From the NCBI GenBank assembly GCA_003117195.1, contig BDSI01000080.1:310001-374000 (forward strand): DNA of 64,000 nucleotides, written 5' to 3'. Within the stretch, counting starts at the first letter, position 1; each line of letters opens with the position of its first letter. The notes beneath the pieces were generated by a model that was given only the letters and a program-made list of their open reading frames with translations, was not told the origin of the DNA and made no database searches. The stretch is from Eudorina sp. 2006-703-Eu-15. Lineage: Eukaryota > Chlorophyta > Chlorophyceae > Chlamydomonadales > Volvocaceae. The position numbers and the translations under genes were made by a program. Of the stretch, positions 32,744 through 44,330 are shown one piece after another.

Positions 32744-34868
32744 GCGCCGCCGGAGCTACGAGCAGCTGCAGCACAGCTGTGGCAGCAGAAGCAGAAGCCG
32801 CGAGAGAGACGCGACCTAGAGAGGTCCTGAGATCCTGAGGATATTTCGGTCGGCGGGAGTTTGCTGTACACTATCACTGCATGGCTTCTGGATGCAGCGG
32901 TGGTTCCCAATGTGCCAGCTGCACCCGTACACACAAGGTTTGTACGGCACGTCCACCCGGCACGAGTCCAGGCACGGAGAAGACCAAACGCGCTGTGCCC
33001 GCAGCCGCCAACGGGGCGTCGGGTTGTGCCCCGTTAGGTCGTTTCGCCCTCATGGGACCTCGTCCTCGTGTGGCGCGTGTCACGTGACAAGATTATTTGG
33101 TGTACGGCTTCCCGCACCGGACATGGTTGTTGTCGCGTTCAGGAAATGTGAAGGCTACCGGTCAAGTTTCTTAAGTGAGAAAATGGGGGAGGGGCAGGAA
33201 GCGCTACGCCGGCGAACATGGGGGAAAGGGGCCCTTAACTGCTGCTGCTTCCTCTTCCGTTGCATTGTTTCATGCCTTGCTGTGGCGGTATTCTGCGATT
33301 GGTTTCAGCCTGGTGGGGGCAGGATATCGATCTTCATGCACGCATCCCGGTTGCGGCGAGGTGTGGTTGAAAGTATCCACCACTACCCCACACACAGTCA
33401 TGGGTAAGTATATCTGCACCTGGGTTAGGGCGGGCGGGTTTCTTTTCTAAGCACAGTCATGGGACTCCGGGAACCCAAGCATAAAGCCATTACATCACAC
33501 CACACCGGGTGGTTCATCGCTGTAGCGTTACGTGATGTGATTTGATGCATGCATGAACCACGGGGAAGAGGGTTGGGCCGCTTCGATCACGATTGGGTCC
33601 AGGAGATTGCTTTGGACCCGCCGTTGCCCATTTGCATATTTATTCTTTCTTTTCCTGTCGTACAGTCGTACCGTGAAATTCGGCCACAATGACATAACAT
33701 CCAAAGCAGTGCGAATCAAAGTCGCAGACGCACACCTCAAATCACCTCTGATGCTGATGCGGGGTTTTACCCGCAAGCATTCATTCGTTGCTGCGTTGCG
33801 CGCCGCTTGCATAGTGAGGTGAGGGCAGCCGGGCGGCCCGCGGACTCGCCGCCATCGGGAGTTTGTCGCGCCTGCCTGCCTGCCTGCCTGCAACAAGTGA
33901 CTCTGGGGGTAGTAGCATTACACAGATGACGTGTTCAAGGGAGTGGTTGTTGCGACCATCGGGGCTGTGTGAGGCTGTGTAGTGTCGTCGAGCCGGGGCC
34001 CCTGGTTTCGATGTTGGGCTCTGTATGAAGGGAGAGGAGGTTCGGGTCAGCGAAGGGGGGGGAGTGGACCCGGGGAGGGAGGGAGGGCAGAGTGAGCACA
34101 GCGCAAGAAACGGGCAGGTTTGCCCCTGCCGCCGGGTGTGTCTGTGTGTCTGTCTGTCGGTCGGTCACACGTCCCGAGGGGCCGGAGGGGCGTCAGGGCA
34201 CCGAGTGTGTGGACCGCGGGTCGCCGCCCGCTGACATGCGGGCGTGTGCGTCCCCTGCAGCAGCTTCGCACCGCCACCCGGGGCTCTCGCTCTTCGTTCT
34301 GTTCACCTGCACGGAATCGTGGCGTGGCGTGTGTGGCCTGACCCGCGGGTCAGGCAGGCAGGCCTGGCGGTTGCGCCTGGTGGCGGGTGCGGGCCACGCG
34401 GGGGCCGTGCTGCCGGCCGCCCAGTCCAGCCGTGGGGTCGGCGATGTCGGCGGCCCGAGTCCGTCCCGGGTGCCGCCGCGGTGTTGGAGACTTGGGGAGT
34501 CCGGCAGGGGGCCCCGGAGGACGCTGCCCGGCCCGGGAGCGCGGGGGGGCCGCTGCTGGAGGCGGGTGCACCCGGTGCCGTGGGGAGGCGCCTGGCGGGC
34601 ATGCCACCCGCGTGTATGACGGTGCAGGCCATGTAATGGGGTCTGACTGCTCGTCGCCTGCCGAAAGTACGACGTGACTTTGGCGATTCCGTTGCAGCTT
34701 CAGCGGCGAAAAGACTCAGGCCGTGCACGCAAAGGCTTGGTCCTTGGGACGAGGGATCACGGGCTGTACCGCAGTACCGGTAACCGAAAACTGCAAATAC
34801 AGACATTAATCATGCGGGTTGACCCTTTCTGGAACAGACGACATTTGCTCTCACCTTTTTATTTTTTA
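32744..34868. other. Intergenic region between cupin and PSTK
   Basis: No recognisable gene. Contains one exact GACCCGCGGGTC palindrome (34340-34351) and GT/CT-rich low-complexity sequence around 34130-34170. Frames such as 34092-34619 look like GC-driven open frames. Confidence 0.4.
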
Positions 34869-36671
34869 ATGGAGCTGCCAAGTGACGATCGTGCAAAATG
34901 CGCGCTTCTTGTTCTTTGCGGGTTGCCGGGCAGCGGCAAAAGTACACTCGCGCGCGAAATTCTGGAGCATGTTTGTCAACATAGCAATTGCCTCGTACCA
35001 TTAGGACCATTTTGCACCGTTGATCTCGTGACCTTTGATGATTGGCTACATCCGGAGCTGCTCGCTGGCTCCTTCAGTGCGGAAAAATAGCAGCGGAGCC
35101 GGCAAGCGGCGCTCGCGCACCTCCTGGCCTTGCTTGACAGCAAACAACAGCATTCAAACAAAATGGATTCTGAATCTTACGCGCTGCTCATCGCGGACGA
35201 CAACCACCATTTGCGAAGGTATGCAGGCAGTGGTGGTGGACCGTGTGGACGAGCACCTAGTTGGCGCCCGAGGGTAAGCCCCCGCGGGTGACGCCCCCGA
35301 AAGCCCGCATCGCCAGCCCACCTTCCAAGCGCCGCACGCGACGCGAAGGTCCGCGCCATCCGTGCCATCATGGCGCAGGTCAGCTCACTGCATCCCTCAG
35401 CCCCGCGGGGGTCGCTGCCTGCCCCCCTCCCCGATGGCTTCCCCCCGCTCCAACGGCCAGCGGCCACAGAATTCATTTCCCCTGCATCCCAAACCCGACC
35501 AACGGCACCTTACCACCGATGGATCGTAACGACCTTGCGAACCTCACCTCACCTCACCTCGCCTCGCCTGAACACACGCGCATACCTCTCTCTTTTCAAT
35601 TTAACTCGCTTGAAACGTCTTCGTGCCCGTTGCGTCCACGCCCTCCTCGCCCGGAACAGCATGCGCTACGAGCTCTTCCGAGCGGCCCGAGACCGCGGCG
35701 TCGCCTTCCTGCAGCTCTACGTCCCCTGCAGCCCCGAGGCGGCGCTGCACCGCAACAGCCGCCGCAGCGGCGTCGCGGCGGTGCCGGCGGAGGCGTTGAT
35801 GCGGATGGCGGCGGCACTGGAGCCGCCCCAGCCGCAGCGGTTCGCCTGGGAGGGGGCGTCACTGGTCGTGCGGTCGGGCGCCGGAGCGCACGGCAGCGAA
35901 CGCCCGGGCGGCGCCGGCGCCGGCAACGACGACGACGAGGCTCTTGAGCAGCCATGTCTGATACCGCAACAGCAGCAGCAGCGGCAGCACCACCACCACC
36001 ACCACCACCACCACCACCACCAACAGCAACCGCAACCGCAACGAGAGCAGCAGGCGCAGCAGCAGGAGGCCCGGAAGCGGGGTGTCCCAACTTCTGGTGT
36101 TGACATGGCCGCTTTGTGCGGGGAACTGTGGCGGCTGTGGGGTCCACCGCCTCCTCCGCCGCCCAGTGAGGAGGAGCTGCTGCGGCAGCGGGAGGCGGGT
36201 CGCGCCGCCAACGCCGCCAGCCTGCTGCACGCCCTGGACCTGCGGTCCCGCCGCCTGCTAGGCGCCGCGGTGGCGGCCGCGCGGCCCTCGGAGCGGGGCC
36301 GTGTGGCCAAGGCCCTCAACGGGGAGCGCTGGGCGCTGCTGGCGGCGGCGCGGGAGGCGTTGCTGCAGCTCCCGCTGCCGACGGTGCCTGATGGCTGCGC
36401 CGAAGATGTCGCGGAGGAGGGTGCTGGCGATGGCGGTGCTCAGGCGGGGGGTGCTTGTGGTGAGGGTCGTGGCCCAGGTGGTGAAGGCGGCGGCGGTGGT
36501 GCAGCGGCGCACGGGGAGGTGCTGGCGAGACTGCAGGAACTGGAGGCGGCCTTCATGGCCGCTGCCGGGGTGACCTCCGAACAAGCGGTGGCGGAGGCGG
36601 AGGGCGAGGCGCGGGATGGTCTCGGCGGCCCAGCCGAGGCGGGCGGCAGCGTGGCCGCGACAAGAAGGTAG
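34869..36671 (+). pseudogene. PSTK: L-seryl-tRNA(Sec) kinase (PSTK) with an in-frame TAG
   Basis: Exon 34869-35218 and exon 35660-36671 join in phase (AG|C, Ser) across GTATGC...AACAG. PSTK phosphorylates Ser-tRNA(Sec) with ATP, a step in cytosolic selenocysteine synthesis. Seen: P-loop GLPGSGKST at residues 18-26; VDLVTFDDW; IADDNHHLRSMRYELFRAAR; FLQLYVPCSPEAALHRN; PQRFAWEGASLVV. All align with animal PSTK as I remember it. Codon 74 (35088-35090) is TAG at a position where human PSTK has Trp (APSQWKLLRQELL against SAEK-stop-QRSRQAAL), so a single TGG-to-TAG change explains it. The rest of the frame is open, with a poly-His/Gln insert and an Ala/Glu-rich tail. It may be a recent null allele, a sequencing error or a decayed copy. 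Confidence 0.85.
35984..36022. repeat. CAC triplet run encoding poly-His in PSTK
   Basis: About a dozen CAC codons are followed by CAACAGCAA, giving a His run then Gln in the variable middle of PSTK, after the conserved WEGASLVV. Probably a slippage expansion in a disordered insert. Confidence 0.85.
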
Positions 36672-38344
36672 CATCGCAGCGGGCGGCGAGGCGTGATGGG
36701 CCAGGTGATGGTGGTTGGGACAGGCACATGGTGAGGCGCCGCCCTCTGAGCATCACAACCTACAACATACGACGAGAGCGGAGCGGACGGGCGCGCCTGT
36801 GGGCGCCCCCGGTCAGCACCCCCGTTCCAGCACTGGATGGTGTCATCTCCCCGCGGTAAGCTGCGGGTGGCTCCGGTGTCATGGCCCCCGGGGAGAGGGT
36901 CTAGAGTCGCTGGGGACCAGGCCACGGCGCCGTTTCTGGGGCCCGGCTGGTGTTGGGGAACCTGTCCGGGAAGGGACGCTGTATGTCACGGCGTAGGCGA
37001 GGACGTAGGGGCAGCAGCGACCCGGCTGGCGCCCCTGTACTTGGCTTAGCAGTGGTAGGAAGAGTAGTGGACACCGACTGATGACATCGAGTTGACATCT
37101 TTTCACAGACTGCTAGCCCAGACTGACCCTGCTCCGCCGCGCTGCCCCATTCCGCTGCATGCTGTGCACTCTGCTGCGTGCTGTGCTGCGTGCTGTGCAC
37201 TCCGCTGCGTGCCGTGCAGGTGCTGCGTGGCCTGACGGGGGGATGTGTACCCGGACGGCTGCCAGGAAGGGGATACCGAGTGGGGAGGCCGAAGGAGTGA
37301 CCGCATGAAGGAATGAAGATTGAATGAGTGGGCATGAGTGGGCATGGGGCTCCACCCCTGAGGGCCCAGTCCCAGTCGGGTGCCACCCGGTGCGCACCCG
37401 TTGAACACCGTTGAGCACCCCGGGGTGGGGACACTCTGAACAAGAACGGTCCGGGTGGTGCCGTCTCGCCCCGCTGGAGGTACCGCGTGGAGGAACGGGG
37501 CGCATGGCGGGGTCAGAATGCGCCCAAGGTATGCCTGGGGGACTTCCGTATTAGCCGCCTCTCCCGGTAGGGGACAGGGTGGTGTAATAGCAAGGGGGAG
37601 GGGGGAGGTGCACGGTTTCGGTAGGCATAGGCGAGCGCTTGCGGTATGCATGGACGAGAGCGCCTGGAGGGGCGCGGTGGGTGGGTGGGTGGGTGGGTGG
37701 GTCCCGAGTGGAAGGTCAACGGGCGCTGTGTGGGCGTATTTGTGCCGCGAAGTGCTGGGACTGAGCCGGATCTAGCCGGATGTGCGCGGATGGCTGCGCG
37801 CCCGATGTGTTTAGAAATGCAACCCGCCCGCCCGCCCGATGTGTATGTGCGACCATGGTTGGTTGCCGACGGGGGAGCTGGCACACGTGCAATTGCTGTG
37901 AGGCGGCTTGCAGATGCGCGGCGGCGGTGGAAGTGTGTGGGCGGTTGCCGATACCCCGGCAGCGATATGCCTGGGGGGCTTCCGTATTCGCCGCCGCAAG
38001 GGGAATGACACCGCGTGTGGCTCGCCGGGGCGCCGAGGCCCCCTTGCGCCAGCTGCCCCTGCCTCGCACCGGCAGCTCAGGACCCGGGGGGCCCTGCCAA
38101 GGAGTTCCACGAATCGACTTCCACAATACCGCCCTGTCTTACTATTAAGGATGTCTGTAACCCTGTCTGTAACCCTGGGCTGATGAACCGGCTGATGTCC
38201 CGAAACCCGACAGCAGGTGACGTGCGTCGCTGCGGCCGGCCGCCTTCTGTTACCAAACCGCCCTTCCAAAGTCTTGTTCAGCGCACATCGCCATGTTAGA
38301 AAGCCTGCCTTGCCTCAGTCCCAGAAGCACATGCACGAACGAGC
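36672..38344. other. Intergenic, with diverged repeats
   Basis: No gene recognised. A short duplicated word set (TATGCCTGGGGGRCTTCCGTATT followed by GCCGCC) occurs at about 37530 and 37968, both next to AGGGG-rich sequence. CTGCGTGCTGTGC repeats lie at about 37165-37225. Confidence 0.4.
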
Positions 38345-38512
38345 ATGTCGCTCGCCGGCAGCAACATCCCAACCGACATAGACATCGAAACAGCTTTTGA
38401 ATGTACGGTAGATGCGCACGCCCCGCTCAGCCTCGCACTAATTGATGTGTTTCTGCTTGATTATGCGCCTGTGCTTGATCATGTTGTGGGCAGCGTCCTC
38501 TTGAACTTGTAG
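38345..38512 (+). CDS. Short open frame of 55 residues, unrecognised
   Basis: An ATG at 38345 opens 55 codons ending in TAG: MSLAGSNIPTDIDIETAFEC, then a Leu/Val/Asp-rich stretch. Lower GC and less repetitive than its surroundings. It could be a 5' exon or a remnant. No homology is recognised, so treat as tentative. Confidence 0.25.
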   Translation: MSLAGSNIPTDIDIETAFECTVDAHAPLSLALIDVFLLDYAPVLDHVVGSVLLNL

Positions 38513-38639
38513 GCCATCCCAAACGTAGCATGTGACAGCGCGATACACCTAACTCAGCCGAAATGAACTCCAGATTGCATAGCAAGCATCTCTTACAACC
38601 ATGTCTGAGCATTCGAAGTTCTTGAATTACCACTCACCT

Positions 38640-38880
38640 GGCAGCGGTTTGCATGCCTGACGCCATCGTCGATCCAACCTCGGAAGCGCGCCATGAAGGG
38701 CGCGCATCGCATGTTGCACGTATATAATGATAACAAATGAAATGAGCGAGCACAGCTACGGTAGGCGACAGAGCTGGTAGAGCGCTTTGCAGTAATTGCA
38801 GCCACAACCTCCAGCTTAAGTCCGCAAACTTCTCGCGCAATGCGACTCAACGCCATCATATTATGAGGCAAAACTGGCTA
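38640..38880 (-). other. Possible exon of an unknown gene (minus strand)
   Basis: An open minus-strand stretch (RIAREVCGLKLEVV...FMARFRGWIDDGVRH) runs to a consensus donor CAG|GTGAGTGG at about 38640. Neighbouring plus-strand sequence near 39438-39500 also reads as a donor-terminated exon (VKVMFLSTAKLPAPLQTF then GTGAGT). Neither can be linked to a full gene. Confidence 0.25.
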
Positions 38881-39916
38881 GCTACGGCCGAGGCGTCGCC
38901 CACAGACTGCGCCATCCCTGTAACTTTTGTTCGGTTTTAGCATTTATGGGAAATTGTTAGGCCAGCCGGCCCTTGCCACCGTACATTCCGCAGTCTGGTT
39001 AAAAAGGCCTCAGGTGTATACACCAAAAGCCAATCCCTGAAGCATGTACGAAGCAGCAGTAGTGACATGGTCATCTTGTACGACTTTAAGGCCAGTCATC
39101 CTATATCAACTTGGAGCGACTCACCTTCCTTTCACCCAGCAGCTGTATCACAGCAGGAACAGCTCATGTTAAGCTCTCTTACTGCACTCTCGCTTAAGCT
39201 TAGGAGTCCATTCTTGTCGTTTCGCTGTCCCGGAGCGTTGCAGCCCTGTCAACTTGGTCGCAGCCGCACAGTCTCAACTTCCAAGGTGATCTCACGATGT
39301 TGAATCGCCTGCAAGAGGCGTTTGCTGGTCGCCAGGGCTTACGCTCCCAAGTCGATGCGAGCTTCCTTCCCAACAATCCTAGATTGATTCGACTTTTCAC
39401 TTTAATTTTCATATATACATTGCTGCAGAGATATCACAAGCAAATGTCAAGGTCATGTTCCTGTCGACAGCAAAATTGCCAGCGCCGCTGCAAACTTTTA
39501 CGTGAGTTGTGGCTTGTGGTTATCGTGCTATCAGACTGCAACTTGAAGCTTGTTTCGTGGCGTGACCATCGCGCGAATGAGCGTCCGACCGCAACATGCT
39601 TGGCATGCCTGCTGGCTGCAACTGGCAGACATGGGTATACATGATTCTGGGAGTGGAAATGAAATTCGTCGGTTTGCGCCATGATCTGGGATCACATTGT
39701 GCTTCGCAGCCAAGAAGTGGTGCCTTTTCGTCCTTCCCTCGCGCAGACCCGAGTGACACGCGAAGCTTGCTGACCAAGGACAAAGAAGCGCGACATTGCG
39801 CAGCTGACCGACGCGCACAAGACACCTCTAAGTCCCGAATCGAGGGTATCATCGACGGTGTCCAAGACCGCTGCAGTGGGCGATGGTAGGTAAAGGTCAC
39901 TTTACGCTCCCTTTCC

Positions 39917-40212
39917 GGTATGAGCTGACTCATTGCGTCTTTGCTTGCAGGCGGGCTCATTGGAAGGGGAAGTCCGCCAGGGGTGTGGGTAAGTCTCCGA
40001 CTGGATGGCACGTCTCTACCCGTGGATGTCCGCAGCTGCCTTCAGGGTAAGAGCTGACTCGTTGCGTCTTTGCTTGCAGGCGGGCTCATCGGAAGGGGAG
40101 GTCCGCCAGGGGTGTGGGTAAGTCTCCGACTCGATGGCACGTCCGTACCCGCGGATGTGCGCAGCTGCCTTCAGGGTATGAGCTGACTCATTGCGTCTTT
40201 GCTTGCAGGCGA
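39917..40212. repeat. 129-bp tandem repeat built around an exon-like core
   Basis: GAGCTGACTC starts at 39922, 40051 and 40180, a period of 129 bp. Each full unit has TTGCTTGCAG, a 38-bp core (GCGGGCTCATYGGAAGGGGA...) and then GTAAGTCTCC, that is, acceptor-exon-donor syntax. The third unit diverges right after the acceptor-like CAG. Confidence 0.85.
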
Positions 40213-41169
40213 GATTCTTTCTCTCACACTTGGGGGGTGTACGTCACTAGAAGCCTCACCCCAGCGAGCGGCAACCCTACACTTCCTATACCTGCCGTAC
40301 CACTTGCTCATATTCTATGTAAAATCTTATAGCACATCATGGCAGTTCGTCTTGGATAGTATGTGACGTCGGCAAGGTTGTGGGACCGTCCATATCCACA
40401 TCTTTGTAGGGCTTCTGCTGGCCAGTGCGCTGCTGGCTTCTGCCGCTAAAATCCAGGGTGACAAAATAACAAATTATTGCGGAGTCGACGGGGAGCTTTT
40501 TTTGTCCCCGTGCGAGGGTCTGCCGCGTTCGTTGGGGGTCCCCGTTCCAGGGGACTTTCGTGCGCGGGGACCCTCTAACCGTCAGTTGGGACAACAACCA
40601 TCAACGTACTTTGGTTAAAGTGAAACGTGCAACTATCATACTTTGCCCAACAACGTTGCCCATTTGGCCAGAGGCCAGTTCTTGTTTCCAGTTCGGCGGT
40701 TGATGAGCCTCTTGACTCGTCTGGACGGTACAGGCTTGAAGCTTGTAACACAAGAACGTCAAATGCTTGTGCAACCGTGCAGTGGCGCTTTTGCCCTACC
40801 CTGTCTCAAAAGGAAACCGGGCTTGCATTCACATTGTCGAAAACGTCCTCGCCACTGACCACGACAGCGCAGCAGCTGCCACAATCCACGACAACCCTAA
40901 TCCATATCCACGAATCCAAGCTCGTCCGTCTGTTCCTCCAAGAAGCCCTTGGCCGACAACGGACTGACGATGCCCCACTGGCCCCACCCCGGACCGGCCA
41001 GCAGCTCAGCCGCCTGGCCGCAATACGGCAGGTCGTCACCGCGGGCCCCGATGATGCGGCCACGCAACACTCGACGAGCCGAAGACCCAAACGTGGGCGC
41101 GCTGCCCCCGCCGCCCATGCGGCTGCCGTAAGAAATAAGTTGCACAAACCATCCACCACCTCCCACCGA
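40213..41169. other. Intergenic with a dispersed repeat copy
   Basis: The stretch 40960-41090 (GCCCCACTGGCCCCAC, CGGACCGGCCAGCA, GCGGGCCCGATRATGCGG) matches 53890-54010. No gene is recognised. Frames across it, such as plus-strand 40627-41436, are not supported. Confidence 0.4.
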
Positions 41170-41960
41170 GTCGCTCATGTTGCTGTGCTGCAGGCCGCCG
41201 GTGGCCAGGAGCAGCTTGCCGTTCGGGCGGCTGTGCAGCTCCGAGCCAGACCTGAGGGAGGTCGGGTGCCGGGGACGGGGCCGCGGGATAAGACATGGGT
41301 GGGCTGCGCTACTGCAAGAGCAAAGGTCCGGGTTCCGAAGGGCAATGGAGGGATGGAGGGGGTCAAGTGGATTGGCGAGACATCGTTGGCCGCGCTGACC
41401 GCGAGATCTGAGTGCCAGAGCTCAGATCCGGTTTGAGTACCAGTGTTGAGATCCGGATTGAAGTCAACAGAGCTTAGTGTATAGGGGAGGGAAAGGCGAG
41501 TGTGGGCGACGATAGTTGGAAGGTGGGGGAGGGCGACGGCCGCTGGGGATGTAGGGCGGCCTCTGGGGATGTAGGGCTTGGGCCCCTCTCCCCTTCCCCC
41601 GCCCCCGCCACAGCGCGCGCTCCCCACACAGAACCAGAACATGCTGGTACGGCATCCCCTGCAGGTAAATAAAACACACAGCCGAACGCGGCATGCACGG
41701 TCACATGCACAGTCACAGAGGCCTCGTCCCCCCAGCGTACGATGCCGTATATGTTGTACGTACCTGTACGGCTGCGTGGCGGTGACCACCACCGCGTTCA
41801 GCTCCGCGTCAAAGTCCAGGTCGCAGCCGTTGCCGGCGCGGCCCATGGCGGAGGCCAGCAGCAGCAGCGCGAAGCAGTTGGGCGGAGGGCAGGAAGCAGG
41901 AGGCGGCCGGAACCACACTGGACGACCGGGCGAAGGACTGCTCCGTGAACACGGCTACGG
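41170..41960 (-). pseudogene. Exon remnants of an unrecognised gene, frame shifted
   Basis: A minus-strand exon ends at 41764 (CCGTACAG|GTACGT) and joins in phase to one starting at 41251 (CCCTCAG|GTCTGG). The junction reads AVVVTATQPYRSGSELHSRP, then NGKLLLATGGLQ. The upstream exon is conserved-looking (LLLASAMGRAGNGCDLDFDA). However, VAVFTEQSFARSSSVV just before it lies in another frame, so a small indel near 41890-41915 has probably broken the gene. No function can be assigned. Confidence 0.35.
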
Positions 41961-44179
41961 GGGGCAGGGGGGAGGGGCGGAGGTTAGGGGTTTGCATGTG
42001 TTCAGTAACGGTGACTGTTTAGATAAGAGACCCACCAGACCCAAACCTAGCACCAATATCTATATATCTATACTTATCATCATCCTGCGAACTGGAAAAC
42101 ACGAAAACAGCAACAAGGCAGCCGCGCCACCACCGACAAAAGTTGCAGAGCAAAACAAGACCCAGCGGTACCCGAACCGAATTGATATTCATTGATACCG
42201 ACCTAAAGGGCACGGTGAGTGTGTGTGGGGGCGGAGGGTGAGGGTGTCCGCGAGGGGGCCGGTAGCATGCATTGAGAAGTGGATAGGTGCATTGGGAGTT
42301 GGAACAACAGACCCATACGAGGGTAGTTCCATGCCCGCTGGGGAGTGAGATTCGATGAGGAGGATGCGGGGCGCGAACCTGGCGGGGCGGGGACTGAGGG
42401 GATCGTGTACGGTATCCCAATGGATCCAACAGTGGCGCACTTACGCCGCCGGGACATCGTGGTTGCTGCCGCTAAAACGCGGGCCCCAGGCCCTGACCCG
42501 CCTCCCCGGATGAATCAGGGGAAAGACACGGAAGGCGCACGGACGAAGGGCCGAAGCCTCGTCGCACACCCACACCCACCCACCCACCCCCCGCCCCACA
42601 CACACCCTGGATTACCCTGGATGTCACGCACTCCTGCCTAAGCAACACACACACCCTGGACTACTCCCTGGACCGCCTGCTCCACACGTGGGACGAACTG
42701 TGCCAAAGCGCAGCATGGAGCCAGTACTCTTTGCCCGTCCGTCCGGATCCTGCCTCCTTCTAGGCTAATTAATTTACGTCTGCGTTTGTGTATTCACCAG
42801 TGCTATGTCTACGTCTTCAGTGCTACGTCAAGGTCTACGTCTGCGTCGTCATCAGTGCTACGTCCCCTGCAGTGTTGACGACTTCATCGCTGTCTGTTCC
42901 CGCCAGTGGCTGCGGCTCCGACACCATCGTCGTTGTTGTCTACAACTCGCACCGCCGCACATGCATCGTGCACGCCCCGCGTACGGCGCGCGCCCCCTCT
43001 GGCCCGTCGTCCCCGGCGGCGGTAAATGACGCTCAACGCGTTACCCACGTGGCAAACTTATGCTCCCACTCTAACACCGTCCGCCGGGCCTCATCTCCCC
43101 TGCCCATCATCCCCTGTTCCACTCCCCTCGGCCCACACGCCTGCCCAACTCCAGCCTGCCCCGCCCGTGCCTGCCTGGCACGCCTACCTTTCCCCTGCTT
43201 TAAATCGCACCCCCCCCAATCCACCCGTCGTCCCCAATGCCTGCCTCGCCCACCTAACCCATATCCGTATCCCCGGCGCGCCACATGCACGTGCGCGCCT
43301 GGGCATCCGACGGAGTGGGGAGCACCCTGTGAGTCCGCACGTCGGTTACATGTGCGACTTCCTATGCATCGCGGCCAGCGGCATGGTTCGTAGCAATACG
43401 CCCCCGATCCGTTACCTTGCCGTTGCTCGTACATCCTTCGCACTCCGATCACGTATATCAGCCCTGCTGTTTCCTTTCCCAAACATTACTTCATGTCTAT
43501 TTGCTGACTTACTTACTGTAAGCCCGTCGCGAGCACGTGTGTCCCTGTCTTGCCACCCATTACACATGTCACCTTGGCCGAACCCGCCAACTACTAACGC
43601 TGTGCTGCAACGCCTGGCTTCCCTCGTTCCTGCCTTCAGGTCAGTACGGCCCTGCGCCGGTAGTGCTGGGCACGATGCTTGCAGTCGGCATTGCGCGCAC
43701 TGTGGTCACACCCAACCCCTACTTTGTTGCATTAGGATAGATTCCATAGGTTGGTTCAACCAGTCATTGGTAGACGACGCGTCAGTCAACTGTCGCTCAC
43801 GGATGCTACATCCGGCGGCTCAATCTACGCATGTATCGCCAATGATGCCATCACCGGTCACTTCCATCACGGTTATTCGGTAATCCTGGCAGGTTTCGGT
43901 GTCCTCAATTTCCGTATTACGCTGGACGTCGCTTCTCGCGGCTTAATTTTATTTCACACACACACACACGTTTCTTTCTTTAACATACACGTGTCCGATC
44001 GTCCGCCTCCAGCCCCACCTCCCACCTTAAGCCCCACCCCCACTGCCTACCATTCGGCAGTTCCCACCCCCACCCCCATTCACACCCCCACCCTCACTCC
44101 CATTCCCAAACCCACTCCCACCCCCGACCACCCAATCCTCACCCCCACCCCATACCCACCCCCACCTGGGTCGAAGCGC
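41961..44179. other. Intergenic, C-rich, no supported gene
   Basis: Contains CCCCAC-rich low-complexity runs (about 44005-44165) and a CA microsatellite (about 43956-43970). Long frames here follow base composition and show no motifs. Confidence 0.4.
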
Positions 44180-44330
44180 CCCGGGTCCGCCCTCAGTCAC
44201 GGCTCCAGGGCAGCCCACTGCGCCGCCAGCGCCTGCCGCCTCGCCCTGACCTCCGCCAGCACGGGGGACCCCGCCAGCAGCTCCTCCACCTCCGAGTCAT
44301 GCCATAGCAGGGGGCTCAGAGTGGCCTCCT
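44180..44330 (-). pseudogene. Isolated exon fragment resembling the C-terminal part of a SET-domain (LSMT-like) protein
   Basis: A minus-strand stretch reads ATLSPLLWHDSEVEELLAGS, then PVLAEVRARRQALAAQWAAL. The W...EVEELLAGSP wording is reminiscent of algal Rubisco-LSMT/SETD3-like proteins. No catalytic SET motif is nearby, so this is a fragment, and the family call is a guess. Confidence 0.25.

Noticed and set aside
35081..35095. PSTK TAG removed by an intron ending at AAATAG
   Set aside because: The nearest upstream GT leaves only about 13 bases, and longer options would delete conserved VTFDDW sequence.
42788..43883. Overlapping plus-strand frames of 200-285 codons
   Set aside because: Pro/Thr/His-rich frames in C-rich DNA, open in several frames at once, without splice or family support.
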